Origin: Ralstonia sp. RRA
Lineage (GTDB): Bacteria; Pseudomonadota; Gammaproteobacteria; Burkholderiales; Burkholderiaceae
Assembly: GCF_037023145.1 (NCBI RefSeq)
Contig: NZ_CP146091.1
Span: 124,001-188,000 of the forward strand
Direction of reading: 5' to 3'
Length of the DNA stretch: 64,000 nt
Shown here piece after piece: positions 17,408 through 25,157 of this stretch. The notes under the pieces were generated by a model. That model was not told where the DNA came from, ran no database searches, and saw nothing but the letters and a program-made list of their open reading frames with translations. Made by a program: the position numbers and the translations under genes. Positions within the stretch are counted from its first letter, which is position 1. Each line of letters opens with the position of its first letter.

Positions 17408-18391
17408 CTACAGCCGCAGATGCAGGGCGAGGCGCAATTTGGCGGCATCGTACTCGGCTTTGAGCCGCGTGACGATCTCGCCGGCGGGCGGCAGGTCGGC
17501 AATCTGGCCCACCCCCTGGCCGGCGCCCCAGATGTCTTTCCATGCCTTGGCACGGGAGCTGCCGTCGCCAAAGTTCATCTTCGATTTGTCGGCCTCGGGC
17601 AGGGCTGCCGGGTCCAGGCCCGCCAGCTCGATGCTCTCGCGGATGTAGTTGCCGTGCACCCCTGTGAAGAGGTTCGTATAGATGATGTCGGACGCCGCCG
17701 CGCGCACGATGGCTTGCTTATAGCTTTCCGCCGCATGCGCCTCCTTGCTGGCGATGAAGCGCGTGCCGATGTAGGCGAGGTCGGCGCCCATGGCCTGCGC
17801 GGCGAGGATGGCATCCCCCGTGGCGATGGCGCCCGACAGCGCGATCGGCCCGTCGAAGATGCGCCGCACCTCACCCACCAGCGCAAACGGCGACAGCGTG
17901 CCGGCGTGCCCACCCGCGCCCGCGGCCACCAGGATCAGGCCGTCGACCCCGGCTTCCAGCGCCTTCTCCGCATGGCGCAGGTTGATCACATCGTGCAGCA
18001 CGATGCCGCCGTAGCTGTGCACCGCATCCAGGATCTCCTTGACCGGCGCGCGCAGCGAGGTGATGAAGATCGGCACCTTGTGTTTGACGCAGGTGGCCAC
18101 GTCCTGCTCCAGCCGCGCGTTGGAGTGGTGCACGATCTGGTTGACCGCGAGGGGCCCGACCACCGCGTGCGGATGTGCGGCACGGTGGGCAGCGAGGTCT
18201 GCGTTGATCTGCGTGAGCCATTCGTCCAGCACCTCGGCCGGCCGTGCATTGAGCGCCGGAAACGCCCCGACGATGCCGGCCTTGCACTGCGCCAACACCA
18301 GTTCCGGATAGCTGACGATGAACATCGGCGAGCCGATCACCGGCAGCGTCAGGTGTTGCAGTGCGGGCGGCAGATGCTTGGCGGCGGGCAT
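17408..18391 (-). CDS. Nitronate monooxygenase (2-nitropropane dioxygenase family)
   Basis: A 327-residue FMN-dependent TIM-barrel enzyme. Landmarks are PVIGSPMFIVSYPELVLAQC at the start, LVAAGAGGHAGTLSPFALVG for the glycine-rich flavin loop including the catalytic-type histidine, and MGADLAYIGTRFIAS for the phosphate site. It oxidises alkyl nitronates, often as detoxification of propionate-3-nitronate or nitroalkanes. An AGGAG ribosome site supports the ATG at 18391. It is divergent from the dehalogenase-like gene with 141 bases between them. Confidence 0.9.
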   Translation of the reverse strand: MPAAKHLPPALQHLTLPVIGSPMFIVSYPELVLAQCKAGIVGAFPALNARPAEVLDEWLTQINADLAAHRAAHPHAVVGPLAVNQIVHHSNARLEQDVATCVKHKVPIFITSLRAPVKEILDAVHSYGGIVLHDVINLRHAEKALEAGVDGLILVAAGAGGHAGTLSPFALVGEVRRIFDGPIALSGAIATGDAILAAQAMGADLAYIGTRFIASKEAHAAESYKQAIVRAAASDIIYTNLFTGVHGNYIRESIELAGLDPAALPEADKSKMNFGDGSSRAKAWKDIWGAGQGVGQIADLPPAGEIVTRLKAEYDAAKLRLALHLRL

Positions 18392-18532
18392 GGCGTCTCC
18401 TGAGGAGAGGAAGGCAGACAGCGTCGTTCGATTATAGGAAGCGGGCGCCACGTGTTGCCGCCGAATGTGCCGGCGGCTTCTGCGCTAGCATGCGGAGCAT
18501 TCCTTGCGCATCACACACCATCGGAGACCTGC

Positions 18533-19459
18533 ATGACCACGCCGCTTTCCATCGACGCCGCCACCGCCGCCGCAGATGCCGCGCTGTTTCCTGGCTTTCG
18601 CCCCTTCCGCCAGACGGTCAACGGGGTGGAAATTGCCGGTGTGATTGGTGGCAGCGGGCCGCCGTTGCTGTTGCTGCACGGTCATCCGCAAAGCCATGTG
18701 ATCTGGCACAAGGTGGCGCAGGAGCTGGCGCGCGACTACACCGTCGTCGCGACGGATTTGCGCGGTTACGGCGCGTCATCCAAGCCGGCCGGCAGCGCCC
18801 GGCATGCGGAGTACAGCAAGCGCATGATGGCGCAGGACCAGGTAGAGGTGATGCGCGCACTCGGCTTCGGCCGCTTCCGGCTGTGCGCGCATGATCGCGG
18901 CGCACGTGTGGCGCATCGGCTGTGTGTGGATCACCCTGTGCACGTGGAGCGCGCCATGCTGCTCGACATCGCCCCCACGCTGGCGATGTACGAGAACACC
19001 GACATGGCGTTTGCGTCCGCCTACTGGCACTGGTTCTTCCTGATCCAGCCCTCGCCGTTTCCCGAGACGCTCATCAATGCCACGCCGGACTTCTACATCG
19101 GCAAGCTAATGGGCCTGCGCCACGCGGGGCTCGAACCGTTCGCCCCGGAAGCGATGGCCACCTACGCTGCCGCCATGCGCGAGCCCGCCTGCGTGCACGC
19201 CATGTGCGAGGACTACCGTGCTGCGGCCACCATCGACCTTGAACACGATCGCGCCGATCGCGACGCCGGCAAGCGTGTGAGCGTGCCGCTGCGGGTGCTG
19301 TGGGGCGAGCATGGCGTGATCCAGCGGTGCTTCAAGCCGTTGGAGCTGTGGCAAGCCGTGGCCAATGACGTGAGCGGTGGCACGGTGCCATGCGGGCACT
19401 ATGTGCCGGAGGAAGCGCCGGAGGCGTTGTTGACGGAGATGCGCAGCTTCTTCGCTTAA
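18533..19459 (+). CDS. Alpha/beta hydrolase, probable fluoroacetate/haloacetate dehalogenase
   Basis: A 308-residue alpha/beta hydrolase in which the nucleophile is aspartate: AHDRGARVAHR (Asp121) instead of Ser. Residues that bind carboxylate and halide in characterised fluoroacetate dehalogenases all have counterparts: Arg122 and Arg125, the His166-Trp167 pair in AYWHWFFL, Tyr228 and the catalytic His289 in VPCGHYVPEE. HGHPQ near residue 50 forms the oxyanion side. Such enzymes cleave the C-F or C-Cl bond of haloacetates. The ATG at 18533 gives a family-length protein with no signal peptide. Some family members are epoxide hydrolases, but the full residue set argues for dehalogenation. Confidence 0.8.
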   Translation: MTTPLSIDAATAAADAALFPGFRPFRQTVNGVEIAGVIGGSGPPLLLLHGHPQSHVIWHKVAQELARDYTVVATDLRGYGASSKPAGSARHAEYSKRMMAQDQVEVMRALGFGRFRLCAHDRGARVAHRLCVDHPVHVERAMLLDIAPTLAMYENTDMAFASAYWHWFFLIQPSPFPETLINATPDFYIGKLMGLRHAGLEPFAPEAMATYAAAMREPACVHAMCEDYRAAATIDLEHDRADRDAGKRVSVPLRVLWGEHGVIQRCFKPLELWQAVANDVSGGTVPCGHYVPEEAPEALLTEMRSFFA

Positions 19460-19513
19460 AGGGCACTACGCGATTTCCAGCTTGACGGCGTGGGCGCGGG
19501 TTTCTATATTCCG

Positions 19514-19532
19514 ATCAGGATATATTCCTGAT
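19514..19532 (+). promoter_or_regulatory. Palindromic operator of the ArsR/AHSA1 pair
   Basis: ATCAGGATATATTCCTGAT is a perfect 19-base dyad (two 7-base arms around TATAT) ten bases before the ArsR start codon. TATATT inside it can act as the -10 hexamer, so a dimer bound here would block transcription. This is the expected arrangement for an autorepressing ArsR-family protein. Confidence 0.7.
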
Positions 19533-19542
19533 TGGCTATGTA

Positions 19543-19902
19543 ATGTCTCCCGACCACCTGAACCTCGTCTTCGCCGCGCTGGCCGATCCCACGCGCCGCG
19601 CCATCGTCGCCCGTCTTGCTGCAGGCGAGGCCACCGTCAACGAACTGGCTGAACCGTTCGATCTGGCGCAGCCCTCCATCTCCAAGCATCTGAAGGTGCT
19701 GGAAACCGCCGGTCTGATTTCACGCGGACGGGAGGGGCAGACGCGGCCGTGCCGGTTGGAAGTTGCGACGCTTAAGGCGACGACCACCTGGGTCGAGCAC
19801 TACGTCGACGTGTGGGAGGCCAGCTTCGACCGGCTCGATGCGCTGCTGCAATCGGACGGTCCCACCTCTGCGAAAGGAAAGCGTCATGACCGAAAGCGAT
19901 GA
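19543..19902 (+). CDS. ArsR family repressor (SdpR-like)
   Basis: A 119-residue winged-helix protein starting LNLVFAALADPTRRAIVARL with the recognition helix AQPSISKHLKVLETAGLI, the pattern of the non-metal-sensing ArsR/SdpR subgroup. No cysteine metal site is visible. Such regulators are typically paired with an AHSA1/SRPBCC gene, which overlaps its 3' end here by 17 bases. A perfect palindrome upstream suggests autoregulation. Confidence 0.9.
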   Translation: MSPDHLNLVFAALADPTRRAIVARLAAGEATVNELAEPFDLAQPSISKHLKVLETAGLISRGREGQTRPCRLEVATLKATTTWVEHYVDVWEASFDRLDALLQSDGPTSAKGKRHDRKR

Positions 19903-20400
19903 ACGGATCGCCGCGCAGGCGGCGTTCGAGATCACCCGCGTCTTCAAGGCACCACGCGAGCGCGTCTGGCAGGCCTGGAGCGATGTCGCGCAACTGGAGC
20001 GCTGGTGGGGGCCGAAAGGCTGCACCGTCGAAGCGCTGCGCTTCGAGTTCCAACCCGGTGGTTTCTTCCACTACGCGATGCATTTTGGCGACGCACCCGC
20101 CATGTGGGGGCGATTCAACTACCGCGAGATCGTCGCGGGTGAGCGCATCGTCTGGCTGAACTCGTTTGCGAATGCGCAGTGCGGCATCGCACGGGCGCCG
20201 TTCAGCGAGCTGTGTCCGCTGGAGATCGAGAACCGGTCACGTTCACCGAGCGTGATGGTGTGACGACGGTGCAGTTACGCGCGCAGCCGTTTGGCGAGAC
20301 GCCGGCGGAGCGCCAGTACTTCGAAGACCTGCGGCCCTCGCTCAACGAAGGGTATGGCGGTACGTTCGACCAGCTTGGAGCGTATTTGGCGCAGAGCTAG
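19886..20400 (+). pseudogene. AHSA1/SRPBCC domain protein interrupted by a frameshift
   Basis: The first frame gives an SRPBCC start (AFEITRVFKAPRERVWQAWS, ERWWGPKGCT, FNYREIVAGERIVWLNSF) and runs into a stop at 20261-20263. The remaining conserved part (TFTERDGVTTVQL through [15 protein letters not shown]) lies in another frame and ends at 20400. Adding one base near 20235 would restore a normal 171-residue protein with CPLEIENPVTFTE at the junction. It is either a recent inactivation or an assembly/sequencing error. It overlaps the ArsR gene, its usual partner, and is convergent with piuC. Confidence 0.8.
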
Positions 20401-21080
20401 GCGTCGGCCCACTCCCGCAACAGGTTGTGATACGTCCCCGTTAGCGCAATGACGGACGTGTCGTCCTGCCCTAAAAGCCCCATCAGTCGCTGCAGTTCCA
20501 TATCCATCTGGAACAGCAGCGTGCGATGCGCATCACTGCGCACCATGCTCTGCAGCCAGAAGAACGAACACACCCGTGCGCCGCGCGCGACCGGCGTGAC
20601 ACGGTGCAGGCTGCTGCTCGGGTAGAGCACCATGTCACCCGCTGCGAGCTTGACGCGATGCTCGCCAAAGGTGTCGTCGATGACGAGTTCGCCGCCGTCG
20701 TAGTCTTCGGGCTCAGCCAGGAACAGCGTGCAGGAGAGGTCGCTGCGGATGCGGAAGTCGGTACCGCGCAGATGGCGCACAGCGTTGTCGACGTGGTTGC
20801 CGAAGGTCTGTCCGCCGGCATAGCGATTGAACAGCGGCGGGAACACCTTGAGGGGCAGCGCGGCCGAGAAGAACAGCGTGTTGGCCGCCAGCGCATCCTG
20901 GATGAAGGTGCCGACCTCACGCGCAGCGGGCGAGCCTTCGGGCAGCTGCATGTTGTGCTTCACCTGGCCCGACTGCGCGCCGGCGGTGACCTTGCCGTCC
21001 ACCCATTCCGCTGCGTCGATGATGGCGCGGTAGTGCGCAACCTGATCCTTGGTGAGGACGGCGGGAATCTTCAACAGCAT
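20397..21080 (-). CDS. piuC: PKHD-type Fe(II)/2-oxoglutarate hydroxylase PiuC/YbiX
   Basis: A 227-residue member of the YbiX/PiuC family. The iron ligands are H96-x-D98 in [11 protein letters not shown] and His159 in [10 protein letters not shown], with Arg169 binding 2-oxoglutarate. PiuC accompanies iron-siderophore receptors and influences siderophore-drug uptake, though its exact reaction is unsettled. It is the last gene of the iron-regulated unit and overlaps the Sel1 gene by ten bases. Confidence 0.92.
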   Translation of the reverse strand: MLLKIPAVLTKDQVAHYRAIIDAAEWVDGKVTAGAQSGQVKHNMQLPEGSPAAREVGTFIQDALAANTLFFSAALPLKVFPPLFNRYAGGQTFGNHVDNAVRHLRGTDFRIRSDLSCTLFLAEPEDYDGGELVIDDTFGEHRVKLAAGDMVLYPSSSLHRVTPVARGARVCSFFWLQSMVRSDAHRTLLFQMDMELQRLMGLLGQDDTSVIALTGTYHNLLREWADA

Positions 21081-21823
21081 GGCGATTCGGTTTCGAGTGT
21101 GCTGGCCAACGTGCGCAGGCGCGCATCGGGGTGGCCGGCCAGAAAGTCATGCGCCTTGGCGAGGAAGGCGGGTGTCGCGCTGCGCGGTACGGCTCGCATC
21201 CACGTGAGGGCTTCGTCGGCGCGGTCGGTGAGCGCGAAGAGTCGTGCCGCGTTGAACTGGCCACGGAAGTCACCACCCTCAGCCGCACGCAGGTAGCAGG
21301 TCAGAGCCATCCCCAGGTCAGCCTCGACTTCCCAGCCGTCTTCATAGAAGCCGCCGACGACGTTAATCGACTTGGCGTGGCCTTGCGCAGCGGCGGCCTG
21401 GAAGAGGGCGAAAGCTTGCGCACGGTCCTGCGGCACGCCGCGCCCGAGCTGCAGGCTGGTGGCGTAGTTGTACTGGCCCCAGTCGAGGCCGGCATCCGCC
21501 GCCCGGGCGTACCAGTGCGCGGCGGTCTTGTCGCAGGCGGGGGCGCCCCAGCCGTGCTCGTAGCAGCGGCCGAGCATGTTGGCGGCCATGGCGTGGCCGG
21601 ACACCGCGGCGGTCTTGAACCAGAAGAGGGCTTCGGTGTGATTGCGTTCGACACCGTGACCATCGAGCAGCCATTGGCCAAGGATGGTCTGCGCTTCGGT
21701 ATGACCACGACGAGCGGCGCCGGCAAGCCAATCCGCCGCGCGATCGGCCGGGCCGGTCAGCACGGCGTGGATGGCATCCACCACCGCAGCATCGGCTGCG
21801 GTGGTTTGGGCAAGTGCTGCCAT
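21071..21823 (-). CDS. Sel1-like tetratricopeptide repeat protein
   Basis: A 250-residue protein made of at least four Sel1 repeats (for example [20 protein letters not shown] and [20 protein letters not shown], each followed by A-x-x-W/L-Y-x-x-A-A). No signal peptide is evident, so it is probably cytoplasmic and acts as a scaffold. The ATG shares one base with the stop of the TonB receptor gene (TGATG), and the end overlaps piuC, so the three are translationally coupled. This three-gene order is common with PiuA-type receptors; the Sel1 protein's role is unknown. Confidence 0.88.
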   Translation of the reverse strand: MAALAQTTAADAAVVDAIHAVLTGPADRAADWLAGAARRGHTEAQTILGQWLLDGHGVERNHTEALFWFKTAAVSGHAMAANMLGRCYEHGWGAPACDKTAAHWYARAADAGLDWGQYNYATSLQLGRGVPQDRAQAFALFQAAAAQGHAKSINVVGGFYEDGWEVEADLGMALTCYLRAAEGGDFRGQFNAARLFALTDRADEALTWMRAVPRSATPAFLAKAHDFLAGHPDARLRTLASTLETESPCC

Positions 21824-24102
21824 CAGTACCGGATACCCAGCGTCAGGATCGCCGCGCGCCCCGGTGCGAGCGATGCGTAGTGCGATGCGTACGCCTGGTT
21901 GTAGTACTTCTTGTCGAACAGGTTCTGCACGTTCAACTGCAGGTTCATGTGCTTGTCGATGCGGTACGAGGCCATTGCATCAAAGCGCCAGTAGGCCGGC
22001 ACCCACTTCGGGTTGGCAGGGTTGGCGCTGCCCCACACCTTCGAGACGTAGTACGCACCGCCGCCCAGCGTGAACTTCGGCATCGGCTGGTAGGTGGTCC
22101 ACAGGCTGAGGCTGCTCTTGGGCGTGTTGGGGAATTCGGTGCCATTGGTGGCGCCGAAGGCCGAGCCCGAGCCGCCGTTGTTGCGCAGCTCGCTCTTCAG
22201 GTACGTGTAGCCGCCAAACACCTGCCACTTGTTGGTGAGCGCACCCGACCAGCCCAGCTCGAAGCCGTCCACGCGCTTGTTGCCGGCCATGGCGGCGGTG
22301 CCGTCCTGCAGCACGATGCGTGCGTTGGTGGTTTCGATGCGGAAGATGGCGGCGGTGAGTGCCAGCTTGTTGTCCAGTACGTTCCACTTGGTGCCGAGTT
22401 CGTAGGCGCGGTTCTTCTCGGGGGCGAGCACGTCGCCGCGGTTGCCGGAGCGGTCTGGCGTGAGCGCGCTGCCATCGGCACCCTGGCCGGCTACGGAGCC
22501 CGACGGCGTGGACGACGTGCCATACGCTACGTAGATGCTGCCGTTCTGCGCAGGCTTGAAGACGAGGCCGAGCTGGTAGTTCAGCAGGTTGTCGTCCCGC
22601 GAGAAGCTGGAGCGCACGCCCTTCGCATCAGCCGACGTGGTGGCCGATGCCGAGTAGCGATCAAAGCGCAGGCCGCCGTTGATCTGCCAGCGCGGCGACA
22701 GCTCGATCGTGTCGAACACGTACGCCGATTGCGTGCGCACCGTGGTCTCGGCCGGGTTGTTGGCGAGCGTGATGTTGCCCGTCCACGGGTCGTTCGGGTT
22801 CGGGTTGAACAGGCTCGTGCAGTTGTAGCCGCCGGCCGCGCCGATCCCGTTCGGGCAGCGGTTGCTGCCGGTCGGGACGTTGTAGGTGTCGTTGCTGCTG
22901 TGCTCGCGCGAGAACTCCAGGCCTGCTGCGTAGCTGTGCTTGAAGCCGCCGGTCTCGAACTTGCCGGTCGCTTCCGTTTGGTTGGCGACGGTGTTGGCCA
23001 CCGAGTAGCGCGTGTTGGCGCGGCGCCAGACCATGCCGTAGTAGATGTTGCCCTGGCTGTCGTCGGGCTGTGTCCAGACATAGTCCTGGCTGGTGCGCGC
23101 GATGCGCGTGGTGTTGCGCAGCTTCAGCGCGCTGGACACATCGTGCTCCAGCGAGAACGTGCCCATGTCGACGCGGTCACGGCGGAAGTCGCGGCCCAGG
23201 CCGTAGTAGGTGTTGCGGCCGACACCCACCGGCGAGCCGTCGCCGGGTGCGAACAGTTGCGGGCGGCCATCGGTGCGGCGGTTGAACGTGCCGTTGTTGT
23301 AGGGGATGCCGGTGTCCGGCGTGTCGTTCGACTGCAGGTGGTAGTACGACAGCGTGGCGCGCGTGGGCGTGCCCAGCCCGAAGGCGATGGACGGCGCGAT
23401 GCCCCAGCGGCTGAAGCTCGTCACGTCACGGCCGGGCGTGCCGGCGTCGTGATACATCGCGTTCAGGCGGAAGGCCGCGTGCTCGCCGATCTGGTAGTTG
23501 CCATCGGCCGTGGCGCGCTTGTACGCGGCGTTGCCTACCGACACTGTGCCTTCGGTGAAGTGCTCCAGCTTGGGCGCCTTCGAGACGATGTTGATCGCCC
23601 CGCCGGCCGAGCCACGCCCTTCATATGCGCCCGACGGCCCCTTGATGACTTCCACCGATTCCACGTTGAACATCTCGCGCGATTGCGCACCGATGTCGCG
23701 CAGCCCGTCGAGGAAGGTGCTGGCCTGTGCGTCGTAGCCGCGGATGAACGAGCGATCGCCCACCGGGTTACCGCCTTCGCCCGCACCAAATGCAATGCCG
23801 GGCACCGTGCGCAGCGCTTCGGTAAGCGTGACGGAGCCGGTGTCCTGCAGCACTTCCGCCGGGATCACCGTGACGGACTTGGGCGTGTCGAGCAGCGGCG
23901 CGGTGAATTTGCCACTCGAGGCTTCGTCGGTCTTGAAGCCACTGCTGCCGGTGACCGTGTGGGTCGGCAGGGTGGCCGTTACCGAATCCTTCTTGGTTTC
24001 CGCCACGGCCGGTGTGGCCGCCACGGCAAAGCTCATGGCCCCTGTCAGGTATCCCACCACCGAATGTTCGGCGCGCTTGCGTTCCGTCTGTGCTGCTTGC
24101 AT
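21823..24102 (-). CDS. TonB-dependent catecholate siderophore receptor (Fiu/PiuA-like)
   Basis: A 759-residue outer-membrane receptor. The N-terminus is a signal peptide (GYLTGAMSFAVAATPAVA), then a plug domain with LLDTPKSVTVIPAEVLQD and GEGGNPVGDRSFIRGYDAQA, then a beta-barrel ending in an aromatic residue (TLGIRY). Fiu and PiuA import catechol-type ferric siderophores and take up catechol-bearing drugs. The ATG at 24102 places the signal at the N-terminus; an in-frame codon upstream would add 28 polar residues reaching into the Fur box. It heads the operon with the Sel1 and piuC genes. Confidence 0.9.
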   Translation of the reverse strand: MQAAQTERKRAEHSVVGYLTGAMSFAVAATPAVAETKKDSVTATLPTHTVTGSSGFKTDEASSGKFTAPLLDTPKSVTVIPAEVLQDTGSVTLTEALRTVPGIAFGAGEGGNPVGDRSFIRGYDAQASTFLDGLRDIGAQSREMFNVESVEVIKGPSGAYEGRGSAGGAINIVSKAPKLEHFTEGTVSVGNAAYKRATADGNYQIGEHAAFRLNAMYHDAGTPGRDVTSFSRWGIAPSIAFGLGTPTRATLSYYHLQSNDTPDTGIPYNNGTFNRRTDGRPQLFAPGDGSPVGVGRNTYYGLGRDFRRDRVDMGTFSLEHDVSSALKLRNTTRIARTSQDYVWTQPDDSQGNIYYGMVWRRANTRYSVANTVANQTEATGKFETGGFKHSYAAGLEFSREHSSNDTYNVPTGSNRCPNGIGAAGGYNCTSLFNPNPNDPWTGNITLANNPAETTVRTQSAYVFDTIELSPRWQINGGLRFDRYSASATTSADAKGVRSSFSRDDNLLNYQLGLVFKPAQNGSIYVAYGTSSTPSGSVAGQGADGSALTPDRSGNRGDVLAPEKNRAYELGTKWNVLDNKLALTAAIFRIETTNARIVLQDGTAAMAGNKRVDGFELGWSGALTNKWQVFGGYTYLKSELRNNGGSGSAFGATNGTEFPNTPKSSLSLWTTYQPMPKFTLGGGAYYVSKVWGSANPANPKWVPAYWRFDAMASYRIDKHMNLQLNVQNLFDKKYYNQAYASHYASLAPGRAAILTLGIRY

Positions 24103-24146
24103 GGCTTGGTGCCCGCTCCCCTGAAAAAGCTTGTTACATGTTTGAT

Positions 24147-24165
24147 GCAAATGAGAATTGTTATC
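24147..24165 (-). promoter_or_regulatory. Fur box upstream of the siderophore receptor operon
   Basis: GCAAATGAGAATTGTTATC agrees with the 19-base Fur consensus at 14 positions and lies 45 bases upstream of the receptor start codon. It implies repression by iron-loaded Fur and expression under iron shortage. It also faces the divergent Atu-type operon, but that start codon is more than 200 bases away. Confidence 0.8.
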
Positions 24166-24376
24166 GTTCGCATGTGAAGGAGTCAACGCGAAATCTGTCG
24201 ATTTCCTTATTGGATGAAGAAAATCTCCGATAAATCAATGTGTTATGCCCAGCGAGCTGCGGGGTGCGGCAAAACGCTGCACGTTTCGTGTTTGAAGACT
24301 TCCATTTATTCAAGCAGATGATTTAGTATTGCCGGGCAGGCTGTCCAACCGAATCTCTCTTGAAGGTGAGCATCGC

Positions 24377-25156
24377 GTGAGCACGGACCCGGAACTCCTC
24401 ATCGAGCAGCGCGGCCAGGCGCTGTGGTTGACCATTCAGCGCGAAGAGCGCCGCAACGCGATCAACGGCGCGGTGCTCGAAGCACTGACGGCGGCGCTGG
24501 CCGATGCCAGCCGCAACACCGCTGTGCGCGCCGTGGTGCTGACCGGGGCTGGCACCCGCGCCTTCTGTGCCGGGGCCGATCTGCAGAGCGGCCAATCCTT
24601 CCGCTTCGACTATTCCCAGCCGCACCAGGGCCTGGCGGATCTGTTTCGGCAGGCGCGCCGCTGCACGGTGCCGCTCATCGCGCGGGTGAATGGCGCATGC
24701 ATGGCCGGTGGCATGGGTTTGCTGGCGATGTGCGACATGGCGGTGGCCAGCCGTAGCGCCATGTTTGGGCTGCCGGAGGTGAAGGTCGGACTGTTCCCGG
24801 CGCAGGTGTTGGCCGTGTTGCAGCATCAACTGCCGCGCCGCGTGCTCAACGAGCTGTGTCTGACCGGCGAGCCCATGAGCGCAAACCGCGCCCTCGCTGC
24901 CGGCCTGATCAACGACGTGGCCGAGCCCGAAGCGCTCGATGCCGCTGTCGATGCGCTGCTCGCGCGGCTGCTCGATAAATCGCCGTCAGCCATCCGGCGC
25001 GGGTTGTACACGCTCAAGCAGGTTGAGCATCTGAGCTTCGAGCAGGCGATGGCTTTTACCGAAAGCCAGATTGGCCTGTTTGCACTGACCGAGGACGCAC
25101 AGGAAGGGCAGGCCGCCTTCCGCGAGAAGCGCGCCCCCAACTGGACGGCCCGCTGA
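24377..25156 (+). CDS. Enoyl-CoA hydratase/isomerase family protein (AtuE-like position)
   Basis: A 259-residue crotonase-fold protein. GAGTRAFCAGADLQ and NGACMAGGMGLLAMCDMAVA form the oxyanion hole, and LPEVKVGLFPAQ includes a glutamate where crotonases keep a catalytic acid. The GTG at 24377, six bases after GAAGGTGAG, is the best start; an upstream codon would add 16 residues. In the Pseudomonas Atu pathway a hydratase (AtuE) acts on isohexenyl-glutaconyl-CoA; operon position suggests the same, but a generic hydratase cannot be excluded. It is first in the operon and ends one base before atuA. Confidence 0.8.
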   Translation: MSTDPELLIEQRGQALWLTIQREERRNAINGAVLEALTAALADASRNTAVRAVVLTGAGTRAFCAGADLQSGQSFRFDYSQPHQGLADLFRQARRCTVPLIARVNGACMAGGMGLLAMCDMAVASRSAMFGLPEVKVGLFPAQVLAVLQHQLPRRVLNELCLTGEPMSANRALAAGLINDVAEPEALDAAVDALLARLLDKSPSAIRRGLYTLKQVEHLSFEQAMAFTESQIGLFALTEDAQEGQAAFREKRAPNWTAR

Positions 25157-25157
25157 T

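Noticed and set aside
21814..24177. Plus-strand frame of nearly 790 codons opposite the siderophore receptor gene
   Set aside because: Mirror of the receptor reading frame with no domain; the receptor has signal, plug and barrel and a Fur box.
24292..24313. TTGAA-N12-TTCAA as operator for the TetR regulator of the Atu-type operon
   Set aside because: The arms are only five bases and no second copy was seen; too weak to list as a site.
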